A DNA stretch of 64,000 bases, taken from positions 56,263-120,262 of the forward strand of contig JAJFIC010000091.1 of the NCBI GenBank assembly GCA_021775315.1, read 5' to 3'. A model generated the notes under the pieces. It searched no databases. It saw nothing but the letters and a program-made list of their open reading frames with translations, and had not been told where the DNA came from. Both the position numbers and the translations under genes were made by a program. Each line of letters begins with the position of its first letter. Positions within the stretch are counted from its first letter, which is position 1. The stretch comes from Paracoccaceae bacterium (GTDB taxonomy: Bacteria > Pseudomonadota > Alphaproteobacteria > Rhodobacterales > Rhodobacteraceae). Of the stretch, positions 56,021 to 64,000 are shown in pieces.

Positions 56021-56941
56021 ATGAAAAAAATTCTTCTCACATCCACAGCACTGACCATGCTCGCTGGCGCAGCATTCGCTGAAGCCAACGTCGGCATGAC
56101 AGCTCGCTTTGGTATTTCTAACACCGCTGGTGTTACTTCCACATTCAACCGTATGCGCCTGAACATGTCCGCATCGGGTGAAACAGACGGTGGTCTGACT
56201 TTTGGCGCATTCATGCGTCTGCAGTCGGTTACTTTCGGCACTGGTGCCGGTGGTACTATCGTTGGTGGCGGTACTCGCGTATGGATTTCCAACGGTACAG
56301 CAACACTGACCGTAGGTAACACTTCGGGCGCTGTTGGTAACACTGCTGGTCTCTACGGCGTTGGCGGTTGCGGTTTCTCTGCATCGACATCTTACCTTGA
56401 GTATTGCTCGAACGTAATCGGTCGCGCCAACACATTCGTTGGTTCTTCCTCCGGTGGTGGTGGCCCGAACGTTGTTCGTGTTGACTTCTCCCTGGGTTCA
56501 GCAACTGTTTCCTTGTCGACAAACCAAACTGGTGTTGCTCTGACAACAAACAACGAACTGGCAGTTAGCTTCGGTCTTGGTGCCGCAACTATCGGCATCG
56601 GTTATGACGATGGCACCACAACACTTGGTGGCACCTTCCTGACCGCGAACATGGATGTAGGCAGCGCAACTGTTGGCCTCGTTTATGCACGCAACAACGC
56701 TGGTGTTACAGCTTGGATGCTCAAAGGTTCGACAGCAGTTGGTAACGGCACTATCGGTGCTCACGTTGCTTCTGACTCCGACTTGGGTACAGCGGCTACT
56801 ACACGTACACGTTGGGGCCTGAACTATCGTCAAAGCCTTGGTGGTGGTGCTGCAGCAGTCATCGCAATCACAAACGGCGGCGCATTTGGTGTTCTGGCAA
56901 CAGCTACTACAGTTACAGCTGGTCTGACACTTGGCTTCTAA
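56021..56941 (+). CDS. Outer-membrane porin, Rhodobacterales type
   Basis: 306 residues. Signal peptide MKKILLTSTALTMLAGAAFA, then alternating beta strands ending in a terminal Phe (LTLGF), the outer-membrane signature. The mature part is rich in Thr, Gly, Ala, Ser and Val. Codon use is strongly biased and unlike neighbouring genes, as for highly expressed proteins. Two Cys (117 and 129) lie in one loop and could form a disulfide. A GAGGG ribosome site and a strong terminator frame the gene. It is the likely major general porin. Confidence 0.86.
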   Translation: MKKILLTSTALTMLAGAAFAEANVGMTARFGISNTAGVTSTFNRMRLNMSASGETDGGLTFGAFMRLQSVTFGTGAGGTIVGGGTRVWISNGTATLTVGNTSGAVGNTAGLYGVGGCGFSASTSYLEYCSNVIGRANTFVGSSSGGGGPNVVRVDFSLGSATVSLSTNQTGVALTTNNELAVSFGLGAATIGIGYDDGTTTLGGTFLTANMDVGSATVGLVYARNNAGVTAWMLKGSTAVGNGTIGAHVASDSDLGTAATTRTRWGLNYRQSLGGGAAAVIAITNGGAFGVLATATTVTAGLTLGF

Positions 56942-56967
56942 TCCATCCTAACGGATTGATTAAATGG

Positions 56968-57000
56968 AAAGAGCGGGCTTCGGTCCGCTCTTTTCTTTTT
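56968..57000 (+). terminator. Intrinsic terminator after porin gene
   Basis: AAAGAGCGG (56968-56976) pairs with CCGCTCTTT (56985-56993), followed by a T-rich run TTCTTTTT. A strong, single-gene terminator, fitting a highly transcribed porin gene. Confidence 0.88.
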
Positions 57001-57060
57001 GGGGTTCCCTGTTGGCCCTTGTCTGGATCATAAGTGGATCAGACAGAAACGAGGGTTCAC

Positions 57061-57714
57061 ATGTCATTAGCAGAAATTCAGGCTCGGATCGCTATGGCCG
57101 AAGAAAAGGCCGGGCGAGATGAGGGTGTGGTCAGCCTGATTGCCGTGTCCAAAGTGCAGCCCAACGAACGGGTCGCGGCGGTTCTGGATCAGGGTCACCG
57201 CCTGTTTGGTGAAAACCGGGTGCAGGAAGCGGCCGGAAAATGGCCAGATTTCCGGGCGTCTTATGCTGACGTTAATGTGCATTTGATCGGCCCGCTGCAA
57301 ACCAACAAAATCAAGCAAGCGTTTGATTTGTTTGAGGTAATTCACTCGCTCGACCGACCTAAACTGGCCAAAAAGTTGGCGGATGAGGCGCAGGCGCGCG
57401 GGGCCTGCCCGGGCTTGTTCATCCAGGTCAACACAGGTGAAGAGCCGCAAAAGGCCGGGGTTCTTCCTGTGGCGGCGGATGGTTTCATTGCCGAATGTCT
57501 GGCGATGGACCTGCCCGTTCAGGGCCTGATGGTGATTCCACCGGCTGAGGAAGAGGCCAGCCTGCATTTCGCGTTACTGGCCAAGATCGCACAGCGCAAC
57601 GGTCTGGTCGGATTGTCGATGGGGATGAGTGGCGATTTTGAAAAAGCCATCGCATTCGGGGCAACCCATGTGCGGGTAGGTTCGGGCGTGTTCGGGGCGC
57701 GTGATTACAGTTAG
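57061..57714 (+). CDS. YggS/PLPBP-family pyridoxal-phosphate protein
   Basis: 217 residues. PLP-binding Lys in LIAVSKVQPNE, then GENRVQEA, HLIGPLQTNKIKQA, and GLSMGMSGDFEKAI with GATHVRVGSGVFG binding the phosphate. The family keeps PLP and amino/keto acid levels in balance. The ATG at 57061 has a GAGGG site; the GTG at 57034 is rejected. The stop overlaps the converging YkuD gene by four bases. Confidence 0.93.
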   Translation: MSLAEIQARIAMAEEKAGRDEGVVSLIAVSKVQPNERVAAVLDQGHRLFGENRVQEAAGKWPDFRASYADVNVHLIGPLQTNKIKQAFDLFEVIHSLDRPKLAKKLADEAQARGACPGLFIQVNTGEEPQKAGVLPVAADGFIAECLAMDLPVQGLMVIPPAEEEASLHFALLAKIAQRNGLVGLSMGMSGDFEKAIAFGATHVRVGSGVFGARDYS

Positions 57715-58220
57715 CGAACAACAACCCGCGACTTCGTTTCCCAGCTTTCCAGAATGTAACGCAGCACATCAGGGGCAAACGCAACGCACCCTTCGGTCGG
57801 GTGGCGGGGTTTGCGCCAGGCGTGCAGGAAAATCGCCGACCCTGCGCCTGCAACGGAAACCGGCCAGTTGAAATCCAAAATGGCATATATGTCGTAAAGC
57901 GGATCGGCCCGGCGCAGTTTTTCGTGGCTGAAAGGGTGCGCCCGCGCCGCGACGTGATGGTTATAATCCGGGTCAGTCGCGTCATCAGACCAGATATCAG
58001 TTGGCCCGATCCGGTGCGTGGGAAACAGCGCAGCGGGTGGCGCTAAGCGATCGGCCCGATATCCGGCACCAACGATCCGCCATTGACCAGTCGGGGTGAT
58101 TCCGTCGCCTTCGCCCTGCTTTTGGCCAATGCCACCACGACCAACAGAACAGGGGAAAACCTGCCCGCGATACCGCGCGCCCCATTTTCCGACCACCAGA
58201 TCGAAAAAACCGGGGTTCAC
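57711..58220 (-). CDS. YkuD-type L,D-transpeptidase-like protein without signal peptide
   Basis: 169 residues. YkuD features: GRGGIGQKQGEGDGITPTG near the N-terminus and LHAWRKPRHPTEGCVAF with the catalytic His and Cys. No signal peptide is seen, which distinguishes it from the other two L,D-transpeptidases in the window; an upstream start may be missed, or it may act in the cytoplasm or be exported otherwise. Its start overlaps the ribA stop by four bases. Confidence 0.82.
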   Translation of the reverse strand: MNPGFFDLVVGKWGARYRGQVFPCSVGRGGIGQKQGEGDGITPTGQWRIVGAGYRADRLAPPAALFPTHRIGPTDIWSDDATDPDYNHHVAARAHPFSHEKLRRADPLYDIYAILDFNWPVSVAGAGSAIFLHAWRKPRHPTEGCVAFAPDVLRYILESWETKSRVVVR

Positions 58221-59305
58221 AGCAAATGCCCGCTTTTGGCGGCTTTGGTATCCAGATATTCCGTGTTGTGGGCGTTTCGACCCACCGCCAGCGGTACACG
58301 CTTGGTTACCTCTATTCCGGCGGCGTTCATCATGGCGACTTTTTTCGGGTTGTTGGTCATCAAGCGGACCGAACTGAACCCCAGAGCGGCCAAAACCTCG
58401 GCACCGGTGCGAAAATCCCGCTCGTCGTCCTCGAATCCCAGCCGATGATTCGCCTCGACTGTGTCAAATCCCTGATCCTGCAAAGAATAGGCCCGCATTT
58501 TGTTGGCAAGGCCGATGCCGCGCCCCTCTTGGTTGAGGTAAAGCAGCACGCCGTGGCCTTCTTCCCCGATCTGGCGTAGGGCTGCGCGCAATTGTGGGCC
58601 GCAATCGCATTTGAGCGATCCCAACAGATCGCCGGTGAAGCAGGCCGAATGCAGCCGCGCCAGCACAGGTTTGGCGCGATCCGGGCGGCCAATTTCAACG
58701 GCGTAATGTTCTTCACCACCGTCATCGGGACGAAAAACATGCAAACGCCCCGCGTCGGATACCTCCAGCGGCAATCGTGCGGCGGCGATTTCGCTCAGCG
58801 GGCTGGCATCTGACAGCGTTTCGATGGCTTTGGTTAGGTCAAGGGTGCTTAGCCCGGTTTCCGCGGCCAGTGTCGCGCCATTTGCCAGCGGCAAAACCAG
58901 TGCTGCGGGCAACAGGCGTGCCTGCTTGCATAATGTGATTGCGGCGCGGTGGAAAACCGCATCTCCGTCACGTTCGGTGACACAAGGCCCCTTCATCGGG
59001 TGCATCAGATCGCCCGAAGGATCGGCAATGGCCGTTATCCAGTTCACATCGGCGTCTGTCGGAACTGCCAGCCGCGCCAGATCCCCGTCATAGGCACGGG
59101 CGCGCAGGGTTTCGGCCCGCCGGGCGGTGATTGCGATGGTCGGAACGCCACGGGATTTTGCGTCGGCCAGCCGGGATCGGGTCAAAGTTTCGGCCGCCAG
59201 AACCAGTGCAGAGCTTTGACCATGCAGCAATACCACGCCAACACCCATGCGCAGATCGGCCCTAAGGCGGGCGATTTGTTCAGGGATTGTCAGGCTAAGG
59301 GCCAT
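58217..59305 (-). CDS. ribA: GTP cyclohydrolase II with degenerate N-terminal domain
   Basis: 362 residues. The C-terminal half is GTP cyclohydrolase II: zinc ligands Cys222, Cys233 and Cys235 in ACFTGDLLGSLKCDC, then QEGRGIGLANKMRAYSL and the final NNPKK region. The first 180 residues resemble a worn-out RibB-like domain, lacking clear catalytic motifs. It opens GTP for riboflavin synthesis. The gene converges with the YggS gene via the YkuD gene. Confidence 0.92.
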   Translation of the reverse strand: MALSLTIPEQIARLRADLRMGVGVVLLHGQSSALVLAAETLTRSRLADAKSRGVPTIAITARRAETLRARAYDGDLARLAVPTDADVNWITAIADPSGDLMHPMKGPCVTERDGDAVFHRAAITLCKQARLLPAALVLPLANGATLAAETGLSTLDLTKAIETLSDASPLSEIAAARLPLEVSDAGRLHVFRPDDGGEEHYAVEIGRPDRAKPVLARLHSACFTGDLLGSLKCDCGPQLRAALRQIGEEGHGVLLYLNQEGRGIGLANKMRAYSLQDQGFDTVEANHRLGFEDDERDFRTGAEVLAALGFSSVRLMTNNPKKVAMMNAAGIEVTKRVPLAVGRNAHNTEYLDTKAAKSGHLL

Positions 59306-59471
59306 TGGCGGCTTTCCTTTGTTACAATTCTAAGGGTTTCTATATCGCTACCACCACGAATATGAAACATTTCCCGTGATTTTGACACGAGGCTGTGAGA
59401 GCACCACCCAAAATCTTGTTCACAGCGTCGATCAGGCACATGTCTAGTGCAGACAACAAGAAGGAAACCCA

Positions 59472-60158
59472 ATGGGCAATGTCAAAAAAATCCTAATGGT
59501 CGATGATGACGAGGACCTGCGCGAGGCCTTGGCCGACCAATTGGTTTTAACCGAAGAGTTCGATGTTTTCGAGGCCGAGGACGGCGCGCGCGGCTTGGAA
59601 AAGGCCAAAGAGGCGATTTACGATCTGGTTCTGCTCGATGTCGGATTGCCGGATATGGATGGCCGCGAGTTGTGCCGCCTGATGCGCAAACAGGGCGTGA
59701 AATGTCCGATCGTTATGTTGACCGGGCATGATACTGATTCTGATACGATTTTGGGTCTGGATGCCGGGGCGAATGATTACGTGTCCAAGCCGTTTAAGTT
59801 CCCGGTTCTACTGGCCCGCATCCGTGCGCAATTGCGCCAGCACGAACAATCCGAAGACGCGGTTTTCCAGCTTGGGCCATACACGTTCAAACCGGCGACA
59901 AAGATGCTGATCACCGAAGAAGACAAGAAAATCCGTCTGACTGAAAAAGAGACGAATATTCTGAAATTCCTCTACCGCGCCACCGACGGTGTGGTTGCCC
60001 GTGATGTCCTGCTGCACGAAGTGTGGGGCTATAATGCCGGTGTGACCACGCACACGCTGGAAACCCATATTTACCGCCTGCGCCAAAAGATCGAACCGGA
60101 CCCAAGCAACGCACGTTTACTGGTCACAGAAAGCGGCGGTTACCGGCTGGTGGCCTAA
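59472..60158 (+). CDS. cenR: OmpR-family response regulator, CenR-like
   Basis: 228 residues. Receiver domain with Asp11/12, phosphoacceptor Asp56 (LLDVGLPD), the Thr in MLTGHDTDSDTI, and the Lys in SKPFKFP. The C-terminal winged helix contains RLTEKETNILKFLYRATDGV and HTLETHIYRLRQKIEPD. It closely follows the CenR essential envelope/cell-division regulator known in Rhodobacter and Caulobacter, from memory. A histidine kinase is not adjacent. A terminator follows. Confidence 0.78.
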   Translation: MGNVKKILMVDDDEDLREALADQLVLTEEFDVFEAEDGARGLEKAKEAIYDLVLLDVGLPDMDGRELCRLMRKQGVKCPIVMLTGHDTDSDTILGLDAGANDYVSKPFKFPVLLARIRAQLRQHEQSEDAVFQLGPYTFKPATKMLITEEDKKIRLTEKETNILKFLYRATDGVVARDVLLHEVWGYNAGVTTHTLETHIYRLRQKIEPDPSNARLLVTESGGYRLVA

Positions 60159-60184
60159 GAAAGATTTCCCTCCCTCGACTATAC

Positions 60185-60213
60185 GGCCCGGGCTTCGCGC
60201 TCGGGCCTTTTTT
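60185..60213 (+). terminator. Intrinsic terminator after cenR
   Basis: GGCCCGGGC (60185-60193) pairs with GCTCGGGCC (60199-60207) with one mismatch, followed by six T (60208-60213). It lies 27 bases after the cenR stop. Confidence 0.85.
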
Positions 60214-60258
60214 GCGGCACTTTTTGGGTGGTGATCGGCCCGGCCCGAATTCTGTGGT

Positions 60259-61161
60259 TTAGCTGACCTCAAGAAGTTTAAATACAAACTTGGCAAGGTT
60301 TGATCCAGTATCTTTGGGCGAATTAACGATCATTCCCGGCCCATAATAGGCGGTGACATCGTGATCGATTCCGATGCCGCCGATCTTGATCCCGTTTTCT
60401 TGCAGACGTTTTGAAACCGACTGAACATGCTGGTGCAAAATACCTTTAGGGTTCTCGCTTAATGTAGAATCATCGACAGGTGCGCCATCTGAGACAACCA
60501 GCATAACCCGATTTTCGGCTTTGGCTTGTTTCAATCGATGTGCGGCCCAATCAAGGGCCTCGCCATCGACATTCTCTTTCATCAAGTCCTCGCGGAACAT
60601 GTTTTTGATTGCTCGTGGCACCCCAGGGGAAGTTGTGTCGAAAGAACGATAAACAATGTGCAAAAGGTCACAAAGCCGTCCTGGGTTTTTTGGCCTTCCC
60701 ATGGACATCCAAAGCTTCCGAGATTTTCCACCCTTCCAACTGGTAGTTGTGAAACCCAAAATTTCGTATTCTACATTCAATCGTGAAAGGGCATCCGCCA
60801 AAACCTCAACCAATGCGCATGCGATAAATGCCCTTTGTCCCTGCATCGAACCGGAGTGATCCACCAATATTGAAACGGCGGCTTTTGCCATGATCGGGTC
60901 TTGGTCAGTGTTCAAGTTCCCGATTGCGTCAATCCATTCCAGCGACGCTTTTGCCTTCCACGATTTGCTGTGCTCAGCGTAAATACGACATTCCTCGAGC
61001 CATAGCTTTCGTCCGGTCGGACCAAGAGACTTTGATAGGTCCTTGGCTTCGACAACCTCATCGAATTGGTTCGTGAAAATTTTGTAAGTTCCGTCCCTTA
61101 TTGGTTCGGGCCGGGTAAAATCAAAAGGAACACTTGGGCGAAAGAATTTCTTCCAATTCAT
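60259..61161 (-). CDS. Stand-alone CobT-type VWA domain protein
   Basis: 300 residues, about half the length of cobaltochelatase CobT. It starts with a YKIFTNQFDEVVEAKDL segment as in CobT, and has a VWA domain with the MIDAS motif DHSGSM (Asp101, Ser103, Ser105), GFTTTSWKGGKSR, KNPGRLCDLLHIVYRSF, KENVDGEALDWA and SDGAPVDDST, all CobT hallmarks. The acidic N-terminal half of CobT is missing, and no cobS or cobN is near. GC content appears lower than that of the neighbours, which hints at transfer. Role unknown: perhaps an alternative chelatase component or an AAA+-partner VWA. Confidence 0.8.
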   Translation of the reverse strand: MNWKKFFRPSVPFDFTRPEPIRDGTYKIFTNQFDEVVEAKDLSKSLGPTGRKLWLEECRIYAEHSKSWKAKASLEWIDAIGNLNTDQDPIMAKAAVSILVDHSGSMQGQRAFIACALVEVLADALSRLNVEYEILGFTTTSWKGGKSRKLWMSMGRPKNPGRLCDLLHIVYRSFDTTSPGVPRAIKNMFREDLMKENVDGEALDWAAHRLKQAKAENRVMLVVSDGAPVDDSTLSENPKGILHQHVQSVSKRLQENGIKIGGIGIDHDVTAYYGPGMIVNSPKDTGSNLAKFVFKLLEVS

Positions 61162-61242
61162 GTTTCAACATTCACTTCAAAAGATCGATAGAATTAGGCA
61201 CAAAACCTGCTAGATATTCAAGGCAATTAATTGGAGAACCCC

Positions 61243-62031
61243 ATGCCCTTCACCCTTGCCACATGGAATATCAATTCAGTACGTCTGCGTGAGCCGAGTG
61301 TCCTAAAACTGTTGGCGCAAGAGGCCCCGGATGTCCTGTGCCTGCAAGAATGCAAATCACCGGTTGAGCTGATCCCGACCGAAGGGTTTGCGGCCCTTGG
61401 CTACAAATACATGCTGGCGAACGGGCAGAAGGGCTATAACGGGGTTGCGATCCTGTCGCGTCTGCCGATCAAAGATGTCGGGCAGTATGACTTCGCCGAC
61501 CTTGGCCATGCCCGCCATGTGGCTGGGCAACTGGAAAACGGTGTGACCATTCACAATTTTTATGTGCCAGCAGGCGGCGATGTGGCGGACCGTGCAGTGA
61601 ACGAAAAGTTTGGCCAAAAGCTGGATTACCTAACGGAAATGCGCGATCACTTTCACGCCAATTCACCGCAAAAATCCATTTTGGTTGGTGATTTGAACAT
61701 AGCCCCGCGCGAGGATGATGTCTGGTCGCACAAGCAATTGCTAAAAGTGGTATCGCATACCCCGATTGAAGTGGAGCATTTGGCTGAAACCCAGGATTCG
61801 GGTGGATTTGTCGATGTGACACGGGCTGATATTCCAGATGGTCCGCTTTATTCCTGGTGGTCATACCGATCCAAGGATTGGAGCGTGGCCGACAAAGGTC
61901 GACGGCTTGATCACGTTTGGGCGACCGGCGATATTGCGGCGTCCGGCCATTCCAGCCGGGTTTTGCGTGACGTTCGCGGATGGGAAAAACCATCGGATCA
62001 TGCGCCGGTATTTGCGACATTTGACCTTTGA
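61243..62031 (+). CDS. xthA: Exodeoxyribonuclease III
   Basis: 262 residues. EEP fold motifs: ATWNINSVRLRE, LCLQECKS, GYNGVAILSR, VGDLNIAPREDDVW, and the final SDHAPVFATF with its catalytic His. It cleaves abasic sites in DNA repair. The ATG at 61243 (MPFTLATWN) has a ttggaga site. Divergent from the CobT-VWA gene. Confidence 0.93.
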   Translation: MPFTLATWNINSVRLREPSVLKLLAQEAPDVLCLQECKSPVELIPTEGFAALGYKYMLANGQKGYNGVAILSRLPIKDVGQYDFADLGHARHVAGQLENGVTIHNFYVPAGGDVADRAVNEKFGQKLDYLTEMRDHFHANSPQKSILVGDLNIAPREDDVWSHKQLLKVVSHTPIEVEHLAETQDSGGFVDVTRADIPDGPLYSWWSYRSKDWSVADKGRRLDHVWATGDIAASGHSSRVLRDVRGWEKPSDHAPVFATFDL

Positions 62032-62113
62032 TGGGTTTTGGGGCTTGGGGCTGGCGATAAGGCTCCCTACATAGGGCGTAAACCGGCAAAGGGCCGGGAC
62101 AGGAGAATCGAAA

Positions 62114-63022
62114 ATGCTGGAATTTGGCGGGGCCGACAAGGCCGAACAAATGGGCGATCTGGTACGTGACGGATCTGAGGCGACATTTATGGAAGATGTG
62201 GTCGAGGGCAGCAAGGAAATGCCGATCATTGTCGATTTCTGGGCGCCTTGGTGCGGACCGTGCAAAAGCCTTGGCCCGGCACTTGAGGCCGAGGTCGCAG
62301 CGGCGGGCGGCAAAGTTCGCATGGTCAAAATTAATGTGGACGAGAATCAACAGATCGCGCAGCAAATGCGCATTCAGTCGATACCGGCGGTCTATGCCTT
62401 TCACGACGGCAAGCCGGTTGATGGGTTCACGGGCAATCAGACCCCCGGCCAGATAAAAGAATTCGTTGCCAAACTGGCCGAACTTGGCCCGGATGGCGGA
62501 TTGGCCGACGCGATTGAAATGGCCGAACAGATGCTGGCTGAAGGCTCGGCCGCGGATGCCGCGCAAACCTTTGAGGCGATTTTGGGCGAAGAGCCTGAAA
62601 ATGCCACCGCTTATGCCGGGTTCGTGCGCTCGCATCTGGCATTGGATGATGAGGATAAGGCCAAGGAATTGCTGGCCAATGTGCCCGACGCGATCAAGGA
62701 CGCGCCCGAGATTACCGCAATAGTGGCGCAGATCGAACTGGCCGAGGCCGCAGCCGAAGCTGGCCCCATTGGTGAGTTGCGCAAAGCCCTTGCAGCGGAT
62801 GAAAACGACCATACGGCACGTCTGGATCTGGCAACCGCCTTGGCGGCAACCGGCGAAAACGCGGCGGCAATCGCGGAATTGTTGGAGCTTTTTCGCCGTG
62901 ACCGGGAATGGAACGACGGCGCGGCCAAGGCGCAATTGTTCAAAATTTTTGAGACATTGAAGGCCGAGGACCCAATCGTTCTGACCGGTCGGCGCAAGCT
63001 GTCGTCGATGATCTTTGCCTGA
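62114..63022 (+). CDS. Thioredoxin-domain TPR protein, CnoX/YbbN-like
   Basis: 302 residues. Thioredoxin domain with WCGPC (Cys47, Cys50) and SIPAVYAF, followed by about 170 residues of TPR-like helices (AEQMLAEGSAADAAQTFEAIL, LDLATALAATGENAAAIAELL). CnoX-type proteins act as holdases that guard proteins from oxidation and hand them to chaperones; unlike E. coli CnoX, both active-site Cys are present. The Lon-N-domain gene follows on the same strand. Confidence 0.88.
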   Translation: MLEFGGADKAEQMGDLVRDGSEATFMEDVVEGSKEMPIIVDFWAPWCGPCKSLGPALEAEVAAAGGKVRMVKINVDENQQIAQQMRIQSIPAVYAFHDGKPVDGFTGNQTPGQIKEFVAKLAELGPDGGLADAIEMAEQMLAEGSAADAAQTFEAILGEEPENATAYAGFVRSHLALDDEDKAKELLANVPDAIKDAPEITAIVAQIELAEAAAEAGPIGELRKALAADENDHTARLDLATALAATGENAAAIAELLELFRRDREWNDGAAKAQLFKIFETLKAEDPIVLTGRRKLSSMIFA

Positions 63023-63048
63023 GGCGGCGATTAAGGTAGGCTGATTTC

Positions 63049-63696
63049 ATGTTTAACCCTGCCGACTTGCCCAAATCTATGCCCGTGTTCCCGTTGCCGG
63101 GGGCATTGCTGTTGCCGCGTGCGCGATTGCCGTTGAATATTTTTGAACCGCGCTATCTGGCGATGCTGGATGACACGTTGAAAACCCGGCACCGGTTAAT
63201 CGGCATGGTGCAGCCCTATCCCGGCGACACGGATGACGACACGCCGCGTCTGCATCAGATCGGTTGTGCGGGTCGGATTGTCGGTTTTACGGAATCTGAC
63301 GATGGTCGTTATCGCATCACGCTTGGCGGGATTTCGAGGTTTCGGATCAGGGACACGGATCAGGGGTTTTCACCCTACCTGCGGGCGGATGTCAGTTGGG
63401 AAGGTTTCCAACGTGATCTTGGGCAACCCGAGGACGACAAGAATTTTGACCGCGAAAAGTTTCTGGCCGCGCTTGGGCGGTTTTTTCGCGCGACGGGAAT
63501 GAATTCGGATTGGGAAAGCCTTGAAAAAGCAGATGATGAGCTATTGATTAACTCGTTATCAATGATGTTCCCGTTTGATGTCGAAGACAAACAAGCATTG
63601 TTAGAGGCGCCGAGTTTGCGCGACCGGCGGGAAACGCTTGTTACATTAATGGAATTTGCCATGGCAACCGGCGGCGATGGCGGGCATTTGCAATGA
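63049..63696 (+). CDS. Lon N-terminal-domain (LON substrate-binding) protein
   Basis: 215 residues. The stand-alone LON domain starts [28 protein letters not shown], and includes [11 protein letters not shown] and [16 protein letters not shown]. No ATPase or protease domain. Function unknown; relatives are widely conserved. It overlaps the Trm112-like gene by four bases and probably shares a transcript with the thioredoxin gene upstream. Confidence 0.88.
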   Translation: MFNPADLPKSMPVFPLPGALLLPRARLPLNIFEPRYLAMLDDTLKTRHRLIGMVQPYPGDTDDDTPRLHQIGCAGRIVGFTESDDGRYRITLGGISRFRIRDTDQGFSPYLRADVSWEGFQRDLGQPEDDKNFDREKFLAALGRFFRATGMNSDWESLEKADDELLINSLSMMFPFDVEDKQALLEAPSLRDRRETLVTLMEFAMATGGDGGHLQ

Positions 63697-63878
63697 GCGG
63701 TCAGGAACCCGCGACTGACCCTAAAATGCTGGAAGCTTTGGTTTGTCCTGTGACCCACGGCATGCTGACCTATGACAGCGCCGCGCAAGAATTACGGTCA
63801 AAAAACGCCGGTTTGGCGTTTCCCATCAGAAACGGCATTCCCGTTATGCTGATTGACGAGGCGCGCGAACTTTCGTGA
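63693..63878 (+). CDS. Trm112-family small zinc-binding-like protein
   Basis: 61 residues. The segments [17 protein letters not shown] and [21 protein letters not shown] are characteristic of the Trm112/YcaR family, though here only one Cys remains of the usual zinc set. Eukaryotic Trm112 activates methyltransferases; the bacterial role is unclear. The ATGA overlap with the Lon-N gene indicates co-translation. Confidence 0.88.
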   Translation: MSGQEPATDPKMLEALVCPVTHGMLTYDSAAQELRSKNAGLAFPIRNGIPVMLIDEARELS

Positions 63879-63888
63879 CGCGCGGTTT

Positions 63889-64000
63889 TCAGGTGTGCGC
63901 CTGATCTGGTGCTTCTGTGCGATCTGTCAGGCCATAGCGACGACCCACATTGGCCACAGTGATCTTGTAATCGCGGAAAATTTCGGTGTTGCCTTTGTCT
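63889..64000 (-). CDS. C-terminal end of an unidentified protein (partial)
   Basis: An open frame enters from the right edge and ends at a TGA at 63891-63889. The visible 36 residues contain FRDYKITVANVGRRYGLTD, which is protein-like and coding in composition. I do not recognise the family from this fragment. It converges with the Trm112-like gene, 10 bases away. Confidence 0.5.
   Translation of the reverse strand, partial: DKGNTEIFRDYKITVANVGRRYGLTDRTEAPDQAHT

Noticed and set aside
61469..62935. 488-residue open frame antisense across xthA and the thioredoxin gene
   Set aside because: It spans two well-supported genes and an intergenic gap and shows no domain.

Overview
The window looks like a chromosome segment of a marine alphaproteobacterium of the Rhodobacterales (Roseobacter group). 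The evidence is a CenR-type response regulator, an FzlA-type GST fold protein, an IalB-family gene upstream of rlmN, an NDUFA9-like gene next to uppP and gltD, a Rhodobacter-type porin, small alanine-rich secreted proteins typical of the group, and a GAAC-N7-GAAC-type LexA site in front of dnaE2. No IS element, prophage or CRISPR array is visible. The only RNA gene found is one tRNA-Leu(CAG).

Layout. (i) 1-4885: the distal end of an uptake [NiFe]-hydrogenase maturation operon (hupK end, hypA-B-F-C-D-E), tightly packed with overlapping or nearly touching starts. HypF is a short form carrying only the carbamoyltransferase (Kae1-like) part. (ii) 4886-5580: a decayed phage-type integrase immediately 3' of tRNA-Leu(CAG). 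This suggests the hydrogenase block is one end of an island inserted at that tRNA. (iii) 5.7-18.5 kb: core genes, including NDUFA9-like, uppP, the gltD-hydrolase-GFA-gltB ammonium assimilation cluster, mtgA, and an overlapping fzlA-queG-epimerase run. (iv) 18.5-32.2 kb: envelope and secreted proteins (two YkuD L,D-transpeptidases, a CAP lipoprotein, IalB, two unknown secreted proteins), a methyltransferase, a class II HMG-CoA reductase, a nitroreductase, a DbpA-like DEAD-box helicase, rlmN, asparaginase and a MscS channel, plus two conspicuous repeat structures. (v) 32.4-41.9 kb: leucine biosynthesis genes leuC, leuD and leuB, separated by other genes. A divergent HupE/UreJ-like and DUF4198 pair with overlapping start codons sits between leuC and leuD. 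(vi) 42-50.4 kb: a DMT exporter, a SOS-box-controlled but C-terminally shortened dnaE2 without imuAB, a cytochrome c', an MttB-family methyltransferase without corrinoid partner, a HI0933-like flavoprotein and an Ldh2-family dehydrogenase. (vii) 50.5-64 kb: a GST, the leuS-lptE-holA cluster, a DUF3576 lipoprotein, a strongly codon-biased porin, a YggS PLP protein, a third YkuD protein, ribA, cenR, an orphan CobT-type VWA protein, xthA, a thioredoxin-TPR protein, a Lon-N-domain protein and a Trm112-like zinc-binding protein.

Functional links. The Hyp proteins build the Fe(CN)2CO and Ni site of a hydrogenase whose structural genes lie to the left of the window. The HupE-like/DUF4198 pair could supply nickel or another metal but is 30 kb away, so that link is inference. 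GltB and GltD form NADPH glutamate synthase. LeuC/D/B carry out the isomerase and dehydrogenase steps of leucine synthesis. LeuS, LptE and HolA form the usual alphaproteobacterial housekeeping run. No wholly new multi-gene system was found. The most unusual items are the island boundary at tRNA-Leu with a truncated HypF, the leuC/leuD interruption, the shortened SOS polymerase, the orphan CobT-VWA protein and the inverted-repeat element after the asparaginase gene.
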